In this document: positions 42,101-49,749 of the stretch, piece by piece
How positions within the stretch are numbered: position 1 is the first letter of the stretch
Layout of the letters: each line of letters starts with the position of its first letter
From: Flavisolibacter longurius
GTDB taxonomy: Bacteria > Bacteroidota > Bacteroidia > Chitinophagales > Chitinophagaceae
Assembly: GCA_014163555.1 (NCBI GenBank)
Contig: JACJGO010000013.1
Location: 1-64,000, forward strand
Direction: 5' to 3'
DNA: 64,000 nucleotides
The notes under the pieces: model-generated
The model's input: the letters and a program-made list of their open reading frames with translations, nothing else
The model's database searches: none
Told to the model about the DNA's origin: nothing
Position numbers and translations under genes: made by a program

Positions 42101-43215
42101 ATCGACGCAATACCATCCCATACCAGGTCCGCTGTGCGCTGCCAGGTGTAGTGGGCGCCGATGGAGAGGCCTTTTTGAACCAGTTCTTTCCGTTCCCCTT
42201 CATTTTTGTAAATGAACATCAACTTGTAGGCGATATCGTCAACGTTGGCTGGGTCGAAATAGAGCCCGGCGCCGCCACTGATCTCTTCCATTGCCGAATC
42301 TTTGGACGTGAGTACCGGCACCTTGCACCACATGGCTTCCGCCACCGGTACGCCAAAGCCTTCAAAAAACGATGGATACACCGCTGCGTAAGCCGATGCC
42401 GTTAGTGCGGCCAGGTCTTCTTCCGGCAGGTATCCCGTCAGCACCACATCTTCTCTGTATTTGTAGGTTTTCAGCAGTTCCAGAAATTCATCGTTCTTCC
42501 AGGCCAGCCGGCCGGCCAGCACCAGCTTGAGGGAACTTTGCAGCCGACGCTTAAATACCGAATAGGCCTTTAAGAGATTAACCAGGTTTTTCCGGGGATG
42601 GATAGCGCCTGTGTAAAGGAAAAACTCTGCCCCACTTGTGTACTTATCCTTCACGGCCATCTGCTCATCGAACGAAAACGGCCGGAAAATCTCTTTCACA
42701 CCGTTGTACACCACGGCGATTTTCTCTGGGGCAATCTCATACGTTTTTATGATATCGTCCTTTGAAAACTGCGAAACGGTGGCAACAGCGCTGGCTTTAC
42801 GGATGAATTTCGGCGTATAGTGTTTGTAATACGCCAGGTGCGATTTCTGGTAACCTTCCGGGTAGTGTAAAAAGCCCAGATCGTGCACTACCACGTACTG
42901 GGGCACCCGGGTCGTTAGTGAGCACTGGCCATCGGGAGAGAAAAACACATCGGCTTTGATCTTTTGCAAACGACGGGTAACCGCAACGTCAAACCAGTAC
43001 TTCCACAACAGGGGATGCCGTGCCGGTGGCGAAAGCACATGACCGGTTACGTTGGGAGCAAAAAGATAGGCCTGCTGAAAAGGCCTGTCAAAGAAAAAAT
43101 GAAACTGGTGTTCGGGATGTTGCTCGGTTATTCGCCGCAGTACTTCTTTGCTGAAATAGCCATAGCCTTCCAGTTGGTCATCCAGCAAAAAACGGGTGTT
43201 GACAGCAACGATCAT
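42067..43215 (-). CDS. GT4-family glycosyltransferase
   Basis: The 382-residue enzyme has the GT-B fold of glycosyltransferase family 4: an N-terminal domain with VVHDLGFLHYPE, a middle FFLYTGAIHPRKNLVNLLKAY, and the C-terminal donor site motif VYPSFFEGFGVPVAEAMWC with its conserved Glu residues. It probably adds a sugar from a nucleotide donor in polysaccharide or LPS synthesis; acceptor unknown. ATG at 43215; an exact promoter box ends 6 nt upstream. The C-terminal residues are coded by a heptamer arm. Confidence 0.87.
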   Translation of the reverse strand: MIVAVNTRFLLDDQLEGYGYFSKEVLRRITEQHPEHQFHFFFDRPFQQAYLFAPNVTGHVLSPPARHPLLWKYWFDVAVTRRLQKIKADVFFSPDGQCSLTTRVPQYVVVHDLGFLHYPEGYQKSHLAYYKHYTPKFIRKASAVATVSQFSKDDIIKTYEIAPEKIAVVYNGVKEIFRPFSFDEQMAVKDKYTSGAEFFLYTGAIHPRKNLVNLLKAYSVFKRRLQSSLKLVLAGRLAWKNDEFLELLKTYKYREDVVLTGYLPEEDLAALTASAYAAVYPSFFEGFGVPVAEAMWCKVPVLTSKDSAMEEISGGAGLYFDPANVDDIAYKLMFIYKNEGERKELVQKGLSIGAHYTWQRTADLVWDGIASIVRGQTPDVKP

Positions 43216-43221
43216 GGGGCG

Positions 43222-43229
43222 CAAAGGTA
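43222..43229 (-). promoter_or_regulatory. -7 box TACCTTTG of the GT4 gene
   Basis: Exact TAnnTTTG on the minus strand, 6 nt before the ATG; leaderless mRNA expected. Confidence 0.6.
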
Positions 43230-43510
43230 GCGGCAGAAAGGACTGCGAATTCTTTGCTCCTAGATCACTTTCAATTGTATTATTTGTTTAAAGTTGGGGA
43301 ATTGGGTAAAAATTTTCTTTACACAACTGCAAGTGTTGTTATTCTTCAACAATTTTTTGGGGAAAGATGATTGTGCACGTTCATTTTTCCGCTGAAAATC
43401 TGTTTGGTATGAGGTTTGTTTCAATCCAATACGAATGCGATAATGCTTCACCCTTAATCTTACAAACTTAGTATAAACGACCTCTTAGGTGGAAGAGGAT
43501 GGTGGCTTGT

Positions 43511-43547
43511 AAAAGGGGCCTTGGTTCGGGGCCCCTTTCTTTTTTTC
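43511..43547 (+). terminator. Strong terminator without an upstream gene
   Basis: AAAGGGGCC and GGCCCCTTT-type arms with an 8-9 nt loop, followed by CTTTTTTT. No plus-strand ORF precedes it. Confidence 0.75.
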
Positions 43548-43549
43548 GG

Positions 43550-43826
43550 CCCCCTGTCCCCCAGTGGGGAAACTTAGGTCAATTTCACTTTTCTTTTTCG
43601 GTCAATCATTAAGCAATAACTTTCTTTTTAATAAAAAAATGCCTGTTGTTGAAACAGGCATTTTTCTTTTTATGTAGTAAACAGAGGTACTACTATTCAT
43701 CTTCCGTTGCGTCGCACACTTTTGCGTTCGGTAATCCTATTCAGCAGAAAAAAACATTTTGCAGTAGGAAATGATAGATGATTAAAGGAAACATGGACCT
43801 AAGTTCCCCCACCGGGGGACAGGGGG
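43550..43826. repeat. REP-like inverted pair (29-nt arms) flanking about 220 nt
   Basis: Left arm 43550-43578 reads CCCCCTGTCCCCC then AGTGGGGAAACTTAGG; right arm 43798-43826 is its inverted copy with two differences. Each arm contains its own palindrome (TCCCCC..GGGGGA). The interior holds a hairpin but no ORF, like a small non-autonomous element. The right arm is the 3' end of the epimerase gene. Confidence 0.75.
43634..43670. terminator. Bidirectional terminator-like hairpin
   Basis: AAAAATGCCTGTT / AACAGGCATTTTT with a 4-nt loop, A-rich before and T-rich after; it may terminate the epimerase transcript on the minus strand. Confidence 0.75.
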
Positions 43827-44938
43827 CTTTTCCAGCCATTCGCTTCACTCAAAAAACTTTCATCAATCACCGCCCCCAAGCCGGGAACTTCCGGTACGTC
43901 AATCACACCGTTTTCTAAATAGCGGATACCGCCAATTACCGGGTCTTCGGTGTACATCAACGGTGTATCAAAATCGCAGTGGTGAATATGATCATTGCTC
44001 AGGGCCAGATGGGCAGCCGCAGTCATGCCCAGTCGTGATTCCATAAAGCCGCCTACCTGCATGTGCAGGCCGGCTGCTGCGCCCAGTTCTGCAATCTTTT
44101 TTCCCTTGTAAAAACCACCCGATTTTCCCAGCTTAATATTAAACATCTGGCAGGCCTTCATCCCAATCAGCCGCTCCGCATCCCAATGATCACCGCAGCT
44201 TTCATCGGCCATAATAGGAATAGGGGATGCTTCGGAAACTTTCCGTAACTCCATAAAGCGGTAGCGTGAAATGGGCTCTTCGCAATGCTCGATGTTGAAC
44301 GGTGCCAGGGCCTGCAACACAGCGATGGCATTATCCGCCGTACCCCAACCCTGGTTGGCGTCGATCCGCAAGGGTACATCCGCACCAATGCCTTCGCGAA
44401 TGGCCCTGATTCGTTCCACATCTTCTTCAAGGCTGCCGCCCAGTTTTACTTTTATAGCAGGAAACCCTTCGGATTTGAACCGCACCGCATCGGACTTCAT
44501 TTTCTGCGGATCACCAATGCTCACGGTCATATCGGTTTCCAATACTTTGGTCTTTTCTCCTCCCAAAAGTTTATACAGGGGTACGCCTGCATGCTGCGCA
44601 GCAATGTCGTAAAGCGCCATGTCAAAAGCACTTTTAATGCTGCTGTTGCCATAAATGGTTTTGTCCATGGCATCAATACAACCGGGAATGTCCAGCGCAT
44701 CCTTTCCCCTCAATACCTGGGCAAAATATTGTCCTACCACAAAGCATGTGTCAATGCTTTCGCCGTTTATGGTCATGTACGGACTGCACTCGCCATAACC
44801 GGCACAGCCATCGGCCGTGCGCAGAATCACCACCAGGTTTTGAACGTTGTGAATCGGACCCAGTGAAATCACAAAGGGTTCTTTCAGCGGAATAAAAAGC
44901 TTATAGAGTTCAATGGACTGAATGGATGTTCCTTGCAT
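43799..44938 (-). CDS. Enolase-superfamily enzyme (dipeptide epimerase / muconate lactonizing type)
   Basis: The 379-residue protein has the mandelate racemase/MLE capping domain and barrel: AIKVKLGG with the KxK catalytic pair (about 160-167), RIDANQGW (metal Asp), EEPIS (metal Glu), IMADESC (metal Asp) and FNIKLGKSGG (second catalytic Lys). This set fits a 1,1-proton transfer enzyme such as L-Ala-D/L-Glu epimerase; the substrate is inferred, not proven. The last nine residues (SPLSPGGGT) and the stop codon are coded by a REP-like arm. Promoter box TATTTTTG upstream. Confidence 0.85.
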   Translation of the reverse strand: MQGTSIQSIELYKLFIPLKEPFVISLGPIHNVQNLVVILRTADGCAGYGECSPYMTINGESIDTCFVVGQYFAQVLRGKDALDIPGCIDAMDKTIYGNSSIKSAFDMALYDIAAQHAGVPLYKLLGGEKTKVLETDMTVSIGDPQKMKSDAVRFKSEGFPAIKVKLGGSLEEDVERIRAIREGIGADVPLRIDANQGWGTADNAIAVLQALAPFNIEHCEEPISRYRFMELRKVSEASPIPIMADESCGDHWDAERLIGMKACQMFNIKLGKSGGFYKGKKIAELGAAAGLHMQVGGFMESRLGMTAAAHLALSNDHIHHCDFDTPLMYTEDPVIGGIRYLENGVIDVPEVPGLGAVIDESFLSEANGWKSPLSPGGGT

Positions 44939-44967
44939 GGGTTGGTTTTATGAAACTGCAATTACGG

Positions 44968-44975
44968 CAAAAATA
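44968..44975 (-). promoter_or_regulatory. -7 box TATTTTTG of the epimerase gene
   Basis: Exact TAnnTTTG on the minus strand, 29 nt before the ATG at 44938. Confidence 0.5.
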
Positions 44976-45035
44976 GTGAGTGGTGAATGGTAAGACAGGA
45001 GCAGATCGACTCACAACTGACCACTCACCACTCAC
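44975..45035. repeat. Paired heptamer arrays, AGTGAGT / CACTCAC family
   Basis: Left arm 44975-44995: AGTGAGT, GGTGAAT, GGTAAGA. Right arm 45008-45035: GACTCAC, AACTGAC, CACTCAC, CACTCAC, ending on the stop codon of the small membrane protein gene (45032). Confidence 0.88.
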
Positions 45036-45316
45036 GAATCCGGTTCGCCAAATGCCATGGCCACAGAAGCAAAAAACAGCACAACAATGGTAACGATCAG
45101 CACTACAAAATGAAAATTGTCATCGGTCAGTGCTTTTGAGATGGTAGTGGCAATCTCGTAAAGCGTGTACAATAAACCGGCAGCCACAATAACAACAGCG
45201 GCTATCCGGAATCCTTTGTGCGGCACCTTTAGCGCTTTGCGAAAAATCCAGATATAGAGCGCAAGCGAAACGGCGTATGGAAAAATATACATGAAAAGGC
45301 GAAAGAGGGTTTCCAT
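45032..45316 (-). CDS. Small membrane protein of unknown function
   Basis: A 94-residue protein with three hydrophobic helices (MYIFPYAVSLALYIWIF; IAAVVIVAAGLLYTLYEIA; VVLIVTIVVLFFASVAMAF) joined by short charged loops. No family recognised. It lies 11 nt downstream of obg on the same strand, so it is probably co-transcribed. Its final codons lie in a heptamer arm. Confidence 0.65.
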   Translation of the reverse strand: METLFRLFMYIFPYAVSLALYIWIFRKALKVPHKGFRIAAVVIVAAGLLYTLYEIATTISKALTDDNFHFVVLIVTIVVLFFASVAMAFGEPDS

Positions 45317-45327
45317 AAAGGATAGGC

Positions 45328-46335
45328 TTAAGCGTTAGTAATGGGTGTGTTTAATGTTTTCCACAACAGGTCTTTCAGTTGCTGGATGTTTTTATTTGTC
45401 ATGGATGAAATGAAGAGGTGCGGAATATTTTGGGGCAGTTCTTTTTCAATGGCCTCGGTCAGTTCTTCATCCAGCATATCACTTTTGGAAATGGCAATAA
45501 TGAATTGTTTGTGCATCAGTTCCGGATTGTATTCCTCCAGTTCATTTACCAGGATATCGTATTCTTTGCGGTGGTCTTTGCTATCGGCTGGAATAAGAAA
45601 GAGCAAAACCGAGTTGCGTTCAATATGGCGCAGAAAGCGGTGTCCCAGTCCCCGGCCTTCGGCAGCGCCTTCAATAATCCCTGGCAGATCGGCCATGCAA
45701 AAGCTGCGGCCATCGCGGTATTCCACCATGCCCAGGTTAGGGGTGATGGTGGTAAAAGCATAATCAGCAATTTTAGGTTTGGCGGCTGTCATCACCGAAA
45801 GCAAGGTGGATTTACCAGCATTGGGAAAGCCCACCAGGCCCACATCAGCCAGTACTTTCAGCTCCAGTACTTTCCAGCCTTCCAGGCCCGGTAGTCCGGG
45901 TTGTGAATATTCGGGAGCTTGGTTGGTTGGCGTTTTAAAATTGGTATTGCCCAAACCACCTTTTCCGCCCGGCAGCCAGACAATCTCTTGGCCGTCGTGT
46001 AAAATTTCCGCTTCTTTTTCGCCGGTTTCCTCATCGCGAGCAATGGTTCCCAACGGTACTTCCAGCACAATGTCTTTGCCGTTGCGGCCTGTCTGGTTGT
46101 TGTCGCGACCTTTGTCGCCGTCCTCCGCCAGCACATTTTTATGATAGCGCAGGTGCAACAGGGTCCACAGGTTGCGGTTGCCCCGTAATATAATATGTCC
46201 CCCCCGGCCACCGTCGCCGCCATCGGGCCCGCCCAACGCGGTTAATTTATCTCTGCGAAAATGTTTGATACCTGCCCCACCATGCCCACTCCGGCAGTAC
46301 ACACGGATCTGGTCAACAAAATTGCTTTTCTCCAA
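45328..46335 (-). CDS. obg: GTPase Obg/CgtA
   Basis: The 335-residue GTPase associates with the large ribosomal subunit and links growth to stress. The Gly-rich Obg domain fills the first 155 residues (GGPDGGDGGRGGHI), then G1 GFPNAGKST, G3 DLPGIIEGA and a G4-type ISKSDML. The TG-less start was judged by context: TTG at 46335 (LEKSNFVDQIRVYCRSG) fits the family N-terminus, and a TATCTTTG box lies 18 nt upstream; longer forms to 46401 or 46611 would overlap the divergent gene. Confidence 0.92.
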   Translation of the reverse strand: MEKSNFVDQIRVYCRSGHGGAGIKHFRRDKLTALGGPDGGDGGRGGHIILRGNRNLWTLLHLRYHKNVLAEDGDKGRDNNQTGRNGKDIVLEVPLGTIARDEETGEKEAEILHDGQEIVWLPGGKGGLGNTNFKTPTNQAPEYSQPGLPGLEGWKVLELKVLADVGLVGFPNAGKSTLLSVMTAAKPKIADYAFTTITPNLGMVEYRDGRSFCMADLPGIIEGAAEGRGLGHRFLRHIERNSVLLFLIPADSKDHRKEYDILVNELEEYNPELMHKQFIIAISKSDMLDEELTEAIEKELPQNIPHLFISSMTNKNIQQLKDLLWKTLNTPITNA

Positions 46336-46353
46336 ATTATTGTTTTTGCTTTG

Positions 46354-46361
46354 CAAAGATA
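46354..46361 (-). promoter_or_regulatory. -7 box TATCTTTG of obg
   Basis: Exact TAnnTTTG on the minus strand; supports the TTG start at 46335. Confidence 0.6.
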
Positions 46362-46381
46362 AAGGCCCGACACCCGGTTTT

Positions 46382-46732
46382 ATGAATCCATTGCTATTCA
46401 TCACATTCTTCTTTGTTGCCCTGCTGCCGCAAACCTGCAGAAAAATGGTTGGGAAAAGTCTTCCTTCCTGTGTGCAGGCAAGGATAGAAGCTATAAAAAA
46501 AGAACCCCGATGGAACCCACCCGCTACAGTGACCGAATACCGGTACGAGGGTCGCACCGTGTACCTGTTCAGCAGCCCTTGCTGCGACCAGTACAACGAA
46601 CTTTGGGACACCGATTGCCACTACATTTGTGCCCCCAGCGGTGGCTATACCGGCCGGGGCGACGAGAAATGCACCGGTTTTAAGGACAAAGCGGAACGGG
46701 TAAAAGGGGTATGGAAGGATGACCGGGAATAA
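46382..46732 (+). CDS. DUF6970 family small secreted protein
   Basis: A 116-residue protein with a signal peptide or lipoprotein-like leader (MNPLLFITFFFVALLPQTC) and the DUF6970 pattern: NPPATVTEYRYEGRTVYLF, SSPCCDQYNELWDTDC, then CAPSGGYTGRGDEKC. Four conserved Cys residues suggest disulfides outside the cytoplasm. The Cys after LLPQT could be a lipid attachment site. Function unknown. ATG at 46382 is used; the longer frame overlaps obg. Confidence 0.8.
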   Translation: MNPLLFITFFFVALLPQTCRKMVGKSLPSCVQARIEAIKKEPRWNPPATVTEYRYEGRTVYLFSSPCCDQYNELWDTDCHYICAPSGGYTGRGDEKCTGFKDKAERVKGVWKDDRE

Positions 46733-46786
46733 TCAGCAAGAAACGACAGACAAAACCAGTTTAAGGAAGGCGCAAACTGCTACCTT

Positions 46787-46807
46787 CAAACGACAAACCA
46801 CAAACGT
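46787..46807. repeat. Short heptamer array, CAAACGA family
   Basis: CAAACGA, CAAACCA, CAAACGT, 6 nt before the holin-family ATG. Confidence 0.6.
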
Positions 46808-46813
46808 TTTTTT

Positions 46814-47158
46814 ATGGGTTTTATTTTGAAACTTCTGGCCACTGCCATTGCCGCTTATGTGGCGTCATGGATCCTCTCTGGCGTAACGATTGATTCAGCG
46901 GGGACGGCTATTATCGTTGCCCTTGTATTTGCCCTGTTAAACGCTATCATACGTCCTATCCTTGTCTTGCTTACTATCCCCATTACCATTGTTACGCTGG
47001 GATTGTTTTTGCTGGTCATCAACATCATCATTGTAAAACTGACCGATTATCTTATCGATGGCTTTGAAGTCGATGGCTTGCTAACAGCCCTGCTCTTCAG
47101 CTTTATTGTATCCGGGGTTAGCGGGCTTATTAATGCCATTGTTGGCGACAAAGACTAA
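46814..47158 (+). CDS. Phage holin family (4 TM, YvlD-like) membrane protein
   Basis: The 114-residue protein has four hydrophobic helices and matches the Phage_holin_4_2 family (YvlD-like): WILSGVTIDSAGTAIIVALV, NAIIRPILVLLTIPIT with the conserved NxxxRP motif, and GLINAIVG. Despite the name these are usually chromosomal membrane proteins unrelated to lysis. No phage genes are near. Function unknown. Confidence 0.87.
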   Translation: MGFILKLLATAIAAYVASWILSGVTIDSAGTAIIVALVFALLNAIIRPILVLLTIPITIVTLGLFLLVINIIIVKLTDYLIDGFEVDGLLTALLFSFIVSGVSGLINAIVGDKD

Positions 47159-47188
47159 ATCATCATTCCTCTCACAAATCATTTTTGA

Positions 47189-47562
47189 ATGCTTGCAATC
47201 TTTCGTCCTGTGCCGTTATATGTAAAGGTTTATCCCAACGCCATCTCCATTACCAATCTATTAACCGGCGAAACGGTACACCGCACAGCACCCGAGCCTT
47301 TTTCCAATAGCCACCTTGTGGTAATAATTTTGGCATTGCTGAAAAACTGGGTCGTGAAATGGTTAAAGAACTGCGTCTTTCCCGCCGGTCGTTAAAAACA
47401 ATGGTGCAGCAAATGGAGGTGTATGAAGAAGTTTTGTCCGAAGTTGAAAAGCGCATTCTCCGCGACCTTTGTGAGCAGATCGGCAGCAGGGCTGTATTCA
47501 TCATTACCAACGATAAGGAACTCTCCAACGAAGAAGTGCTCAGGGTGCTGAAAGAAAACTAA
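47189..47562 (+). pseudogene. Frameshifted rod shape-determining-type protein gene
   Basis: Two frames make one protein. Frame one (47189 on) gives PLYVKVYPNAISITNLLTGETVH to about SHLVVI near 47330. The other frame, one base back, continues FGIAEKLGREMVKELRLSRR and runs to 47562 (EVEKRILRDLCEQIGSRAVF). Joined, they resemble the short (about 120 aa) Bacteroidota proteins annotated as rod shape-determining, with the MreB-like C-terminal pattern. A missing base in the GTAATAATTTTGG stretch (47321-47335) would explain it. It may be a sequencing deletion or a real inactivation. The upstream ATG at 47359 is internal. Confidence 0.6.
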
Positions 47563-47612
47563 TCGTACATACATTCTTAAGAGTAGCTTCGGGTAAAACC
47601 CCACGGCCTTGT

Positions 47613-47620
47613 TACTTTCG
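47613..47620 (+). promoter_or_regulatory. -7 box TACTTTCG of the E1 gene
   Basis: TACTTTCG (one mismatch from TAnnTTTG) ends 15 nt before the ATG at 47636. Confidence 0.5.
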
Positions 47621-47635
47621 CTTTAATTTTTACCC

Positions 47636-49711
47636 ATGGATTTTCGCAGAAACAACCTGGATGACGACACCTTGCTTTCGCTTTACCAAAACCTTCTTTG
47701 GCCCCGGCTGATCGAAGAAAAAATGCTGGTGCTCCTGCGGCAGGGACGCATCTCCAAATGGTTCAGCGGCATTGGACAAGAAGCCATTGCCGTAGGCGCT
47801 ACAATGGCCATGCAACCCGACGAATGGATCATGCCCCTGCACCGCAACCTGGGTGTATTCACTTCCCGTCAAATGCCCCTGCACAAATTGTTCAAACAAT
47901 GGCAGGGCGCACAGGATGGTTACAGCAAGGGCCGTGAACGAAGTTTTCATTTTGGCTCGAAAGAACACCATATCTGCGGCATGATCTCTCACCTGGGTCC
48001 GCAACTGGCCATTGCTGATGGGGTGGCCCTGGCCTATAAATTAAAAGAGCAGAAAAAAGTGTCCATGGCCTTTACCGGCGATGGCGGTACTTCGGAGGGT
48101 GATTTTCACGAAGCGCTGAATACCGCTGCCGTGTGGGACCTGCCCGTAATCTTTCTTATTGAAAATAACGGGTACGGCTTAAGTACGCCAGTGAGTGAGC
48201 AGTACCGTTGCGAAAGTTTGGCGGAAAGAGCCAAAGGTTACGGCATGGAATCCATCATCATTGACGGCAACAATATCTTACAGGTGTACGACACCGTGAA
48301 AGGGGTGCGGGACTATTGCATCCGCAACCAAAAACCGTATCTTATCGAGTGCCTCACTTTCCGCATGCGCGGACATGAAGAGGCAAGCGGTACAAAGTAT
48401 GTTCCCAAGGAATTGTTTGAAGCCTGGCAGGTAAAAGATCCCATCAAAAACTACGAGGAATGGTTGCTGGCGGAAGGCGTTCTTACCGAAGAAGCCATTG
48501 CCACTACAAGAGGTGACATGCGTCAGCAGATTGAAGATGAATTACGCATTGGCTTTGATAGCAAACCGGTTGTTGTCAATATCGAAAACGAATTGAGGGA
48601 TGTTTATGCCCCCCCACCCCCCAAGGGGAGATTGTCCAACACACAGCCCTTGCCTGCCGGAGAGTCTGAAAATACTTTAACCTTGCTGCAAAGCGGGCCT
48701 GCGCAGCCGGGCCAATCCCCCCTTGGGGGGTGGGGGGGCGGGGAGGCTCGGGAACTACGCTTCATCGATGCCATCAAAGAAGGCCTCTACCAATCTATGC
48801 AGCAGCACCATAATCTGATCTTGATGGGACAGGACATTGCCGAATACGGCGGCGCCTTTAAGATTACCGAAGGCTTTGTGGAAGCCTTTGGTAAGGCAAG
48901 GGTTCGTAACACGCCGCTTTGCGAAAGTGCCATAGTGGGTGCGGCACTGGGACTTTCGCTGGAAGGTTTTAAAAGTATGATGGAAATGCAGTTTGCCGAT
49001 TTTGTAACGGTAGGGTTTAACCAGATTGTAAACAACCTGGCCAAGATCCATTATCGGTGGGGACAGGCCTCTGATGTGGTGATACGCATGCCCACCGGTG
49101 CCGGTGTGGGAGCAGGGCCTTTTCACAGCCAGAGCAACGAAGCCTGGTTTGTGCACACACCGGGATTAAAAGTGGTGTATCCTTCCACGCCTTATGATGC
49201 AAAAGGTTTGCTGATTGCTGCCATCAACGATCCCAACCCGGTGATGTATTTCGAGCACAAAGCCCTTTACCGCAGTGTCAGCGGCAGTGTGCCGCAAGAC
49301 TATTATGAAGTGGAAATAGGAAAAGCCAGAAGCGTACAGCAGGGCGAAGACATATCCATCATTACATACGGCGCCGGTGTGCATTGGGCTACCGATTACG
49401 CGGCCGCCAACAAAGACGTTTCATTTGATATCCTGGACCTGCGCACCTTGTTGCCACTCGATTACGAAGCCATTGCGGCATCGGTTAAGCGAACTGGCAA
49501 AGTGTTGTTGCTGCACGAAGACACGATGATCGGTGGCATTGGCGGTGAGATTGCTGCCTGGATCGCGGAAAACTGTTTTGAATCCCTTGATGCGCCGGTG
49601 ATGCGGTGCGCCTCGCTCGATACACCGGTACCCTTTAATATGAAATTGGAAAAAGCCTTTCTGGCAAAAAGCCGGCTAGACGAAACAGTGCAAAAGCTTA
49701 TGCAGTATTAA
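47636..49711 (+). CDS. 2-oxoacid dehydrogenase E1, fused alpha and beta subunits
   Basis: A 691-residue fusion: E1 alpha (about 1-324) with the thiamine diphosphate motif GDGGTSEGDFHEAL to NNGY (148-180), then E1 beta (about 372-691; IAEYGGAFKITEGF, GAGPFHSQSNEAW, LHEDTMIGGIGGEI). It decarboxylates a 2-oxoacid (pyruvate or branched-chain 2-oxoacids) and passes the acyl group to E2. Alpha-beta fusions are common in Bacteroidota, usually annotated as branched-chain or generic E1. The linker 325-371 (APPPPKGRLSN, SPLGGWGGGEA) is coded by a REP-like inverted pair. Confidence 0.9.
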   Translation: MDFRRNNLDDDTLLSLYQNLLWPRLIEEKMLVLLRQGRISKWFSGIGQEAIAVGATMAMQPDEWIMPLHRNLGVFTSRQMPLHKLFKQWQGAQDGYSKGRERSFHFGSKEHHICGMISHLGPQLAIADGVALAYKLKEQKKVSMAFTGDGGTSEGDFHEALNTAAVWDLPVIFLIENNGYGLSTPVSEQYRCESLAERAKGYGMESIIIDGNNILQVYDTVKGVRDYCIRNQKPYLIECLTFRMRGHEEASGTKYVPKELFEAWQVKDPIKNYEEWLLAEGVLTEEAIATTRGDMRQQIEDELRIGFDSKPVVVNIENELRDVYAPPPPKGRLSNTQPLPAGESENTLTLLQSGPAQPGQSPLGGWGGGEARELRFIDAIKEGLYQSMQQHHNLILMGQDIAEYGGAFKITEGFVEAFGKARVRNTPLCESAIVGAALGLSLEGFKSMMEMQFADFVTVGFNQIVNNLAKIHYRWGQASDVVIRMPTGAGVGAGPFHSQSNEAWFVHTPGLKVVYPSTPYDAKGLLIAAINDPNPVMYFEHKALYRSVSGSVPQDYYEVEIGKARSVQQGEDISIITYGAGVHWATDYAAANKDVSFDILDLRTLLPLDYEAIAASVKRTGKVLLLHEDTMIGGIGGEIAAWIAENCFESLDAPVMRCASLDTPVPFNMKLEKAFLAKSRLDETVQKLMQY
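48608..48747. repeat. REP-like inverted pair inserted in frame in the E1 linker
   Basis: Left arm 48608-48634 (GCCCCCCCACCCCCCAAGGGG then AGATTG, 27 nt) and right arm 48721-48747 region (inverse, starting CAATCCCCCCTTGGGG at 48713) differ at about one base over 27. The spacer is 78 nt. The whole unit keeps the reading frame and has no stop codon. Confidence 0.85.
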
Positions 49712-49749
49712 CTTGGCACTGATGCTGGTTTGATGATAGATAGGGATAG

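Larger units (their letters stand above)
43216..43798. other. 583-nt gene-free region with two terminators and a REP-like inverted pair
   Basis: Contains the GT4 promoter, a terminator at 43511-43547, a second hairpin at 43634-43670, and one arm of a REP-like inverted pair at 43550-43578 (the other arm is 43798-43826). The stretch 43450-43510 leads into the first terminator without any ORF, so a short non-coding transcript is possible. I see no convincing protein gene. Confidence 0.65.

Noticed and set aside
43260-43451. 63-codon minus-strand frame in the gap upstream of the GT4 gene
   Set aside because: Very basic, Asn/Lys/Gln-rich translation typical of AT-rich intergenic DNA; no support.
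46814-47158. Prophage remnant because of the holin-family name
   Set aside because: The YvlD-like branch is chromosomal and no other phage gene is present.
47321-47335. Programmed -1 frameshift in the rod-shape-type gene
   Set aside because: There is no canonical slippery heptamer in the right frame and no obvious downstream stimulatory structure; a lost base is simpler, though not proven.
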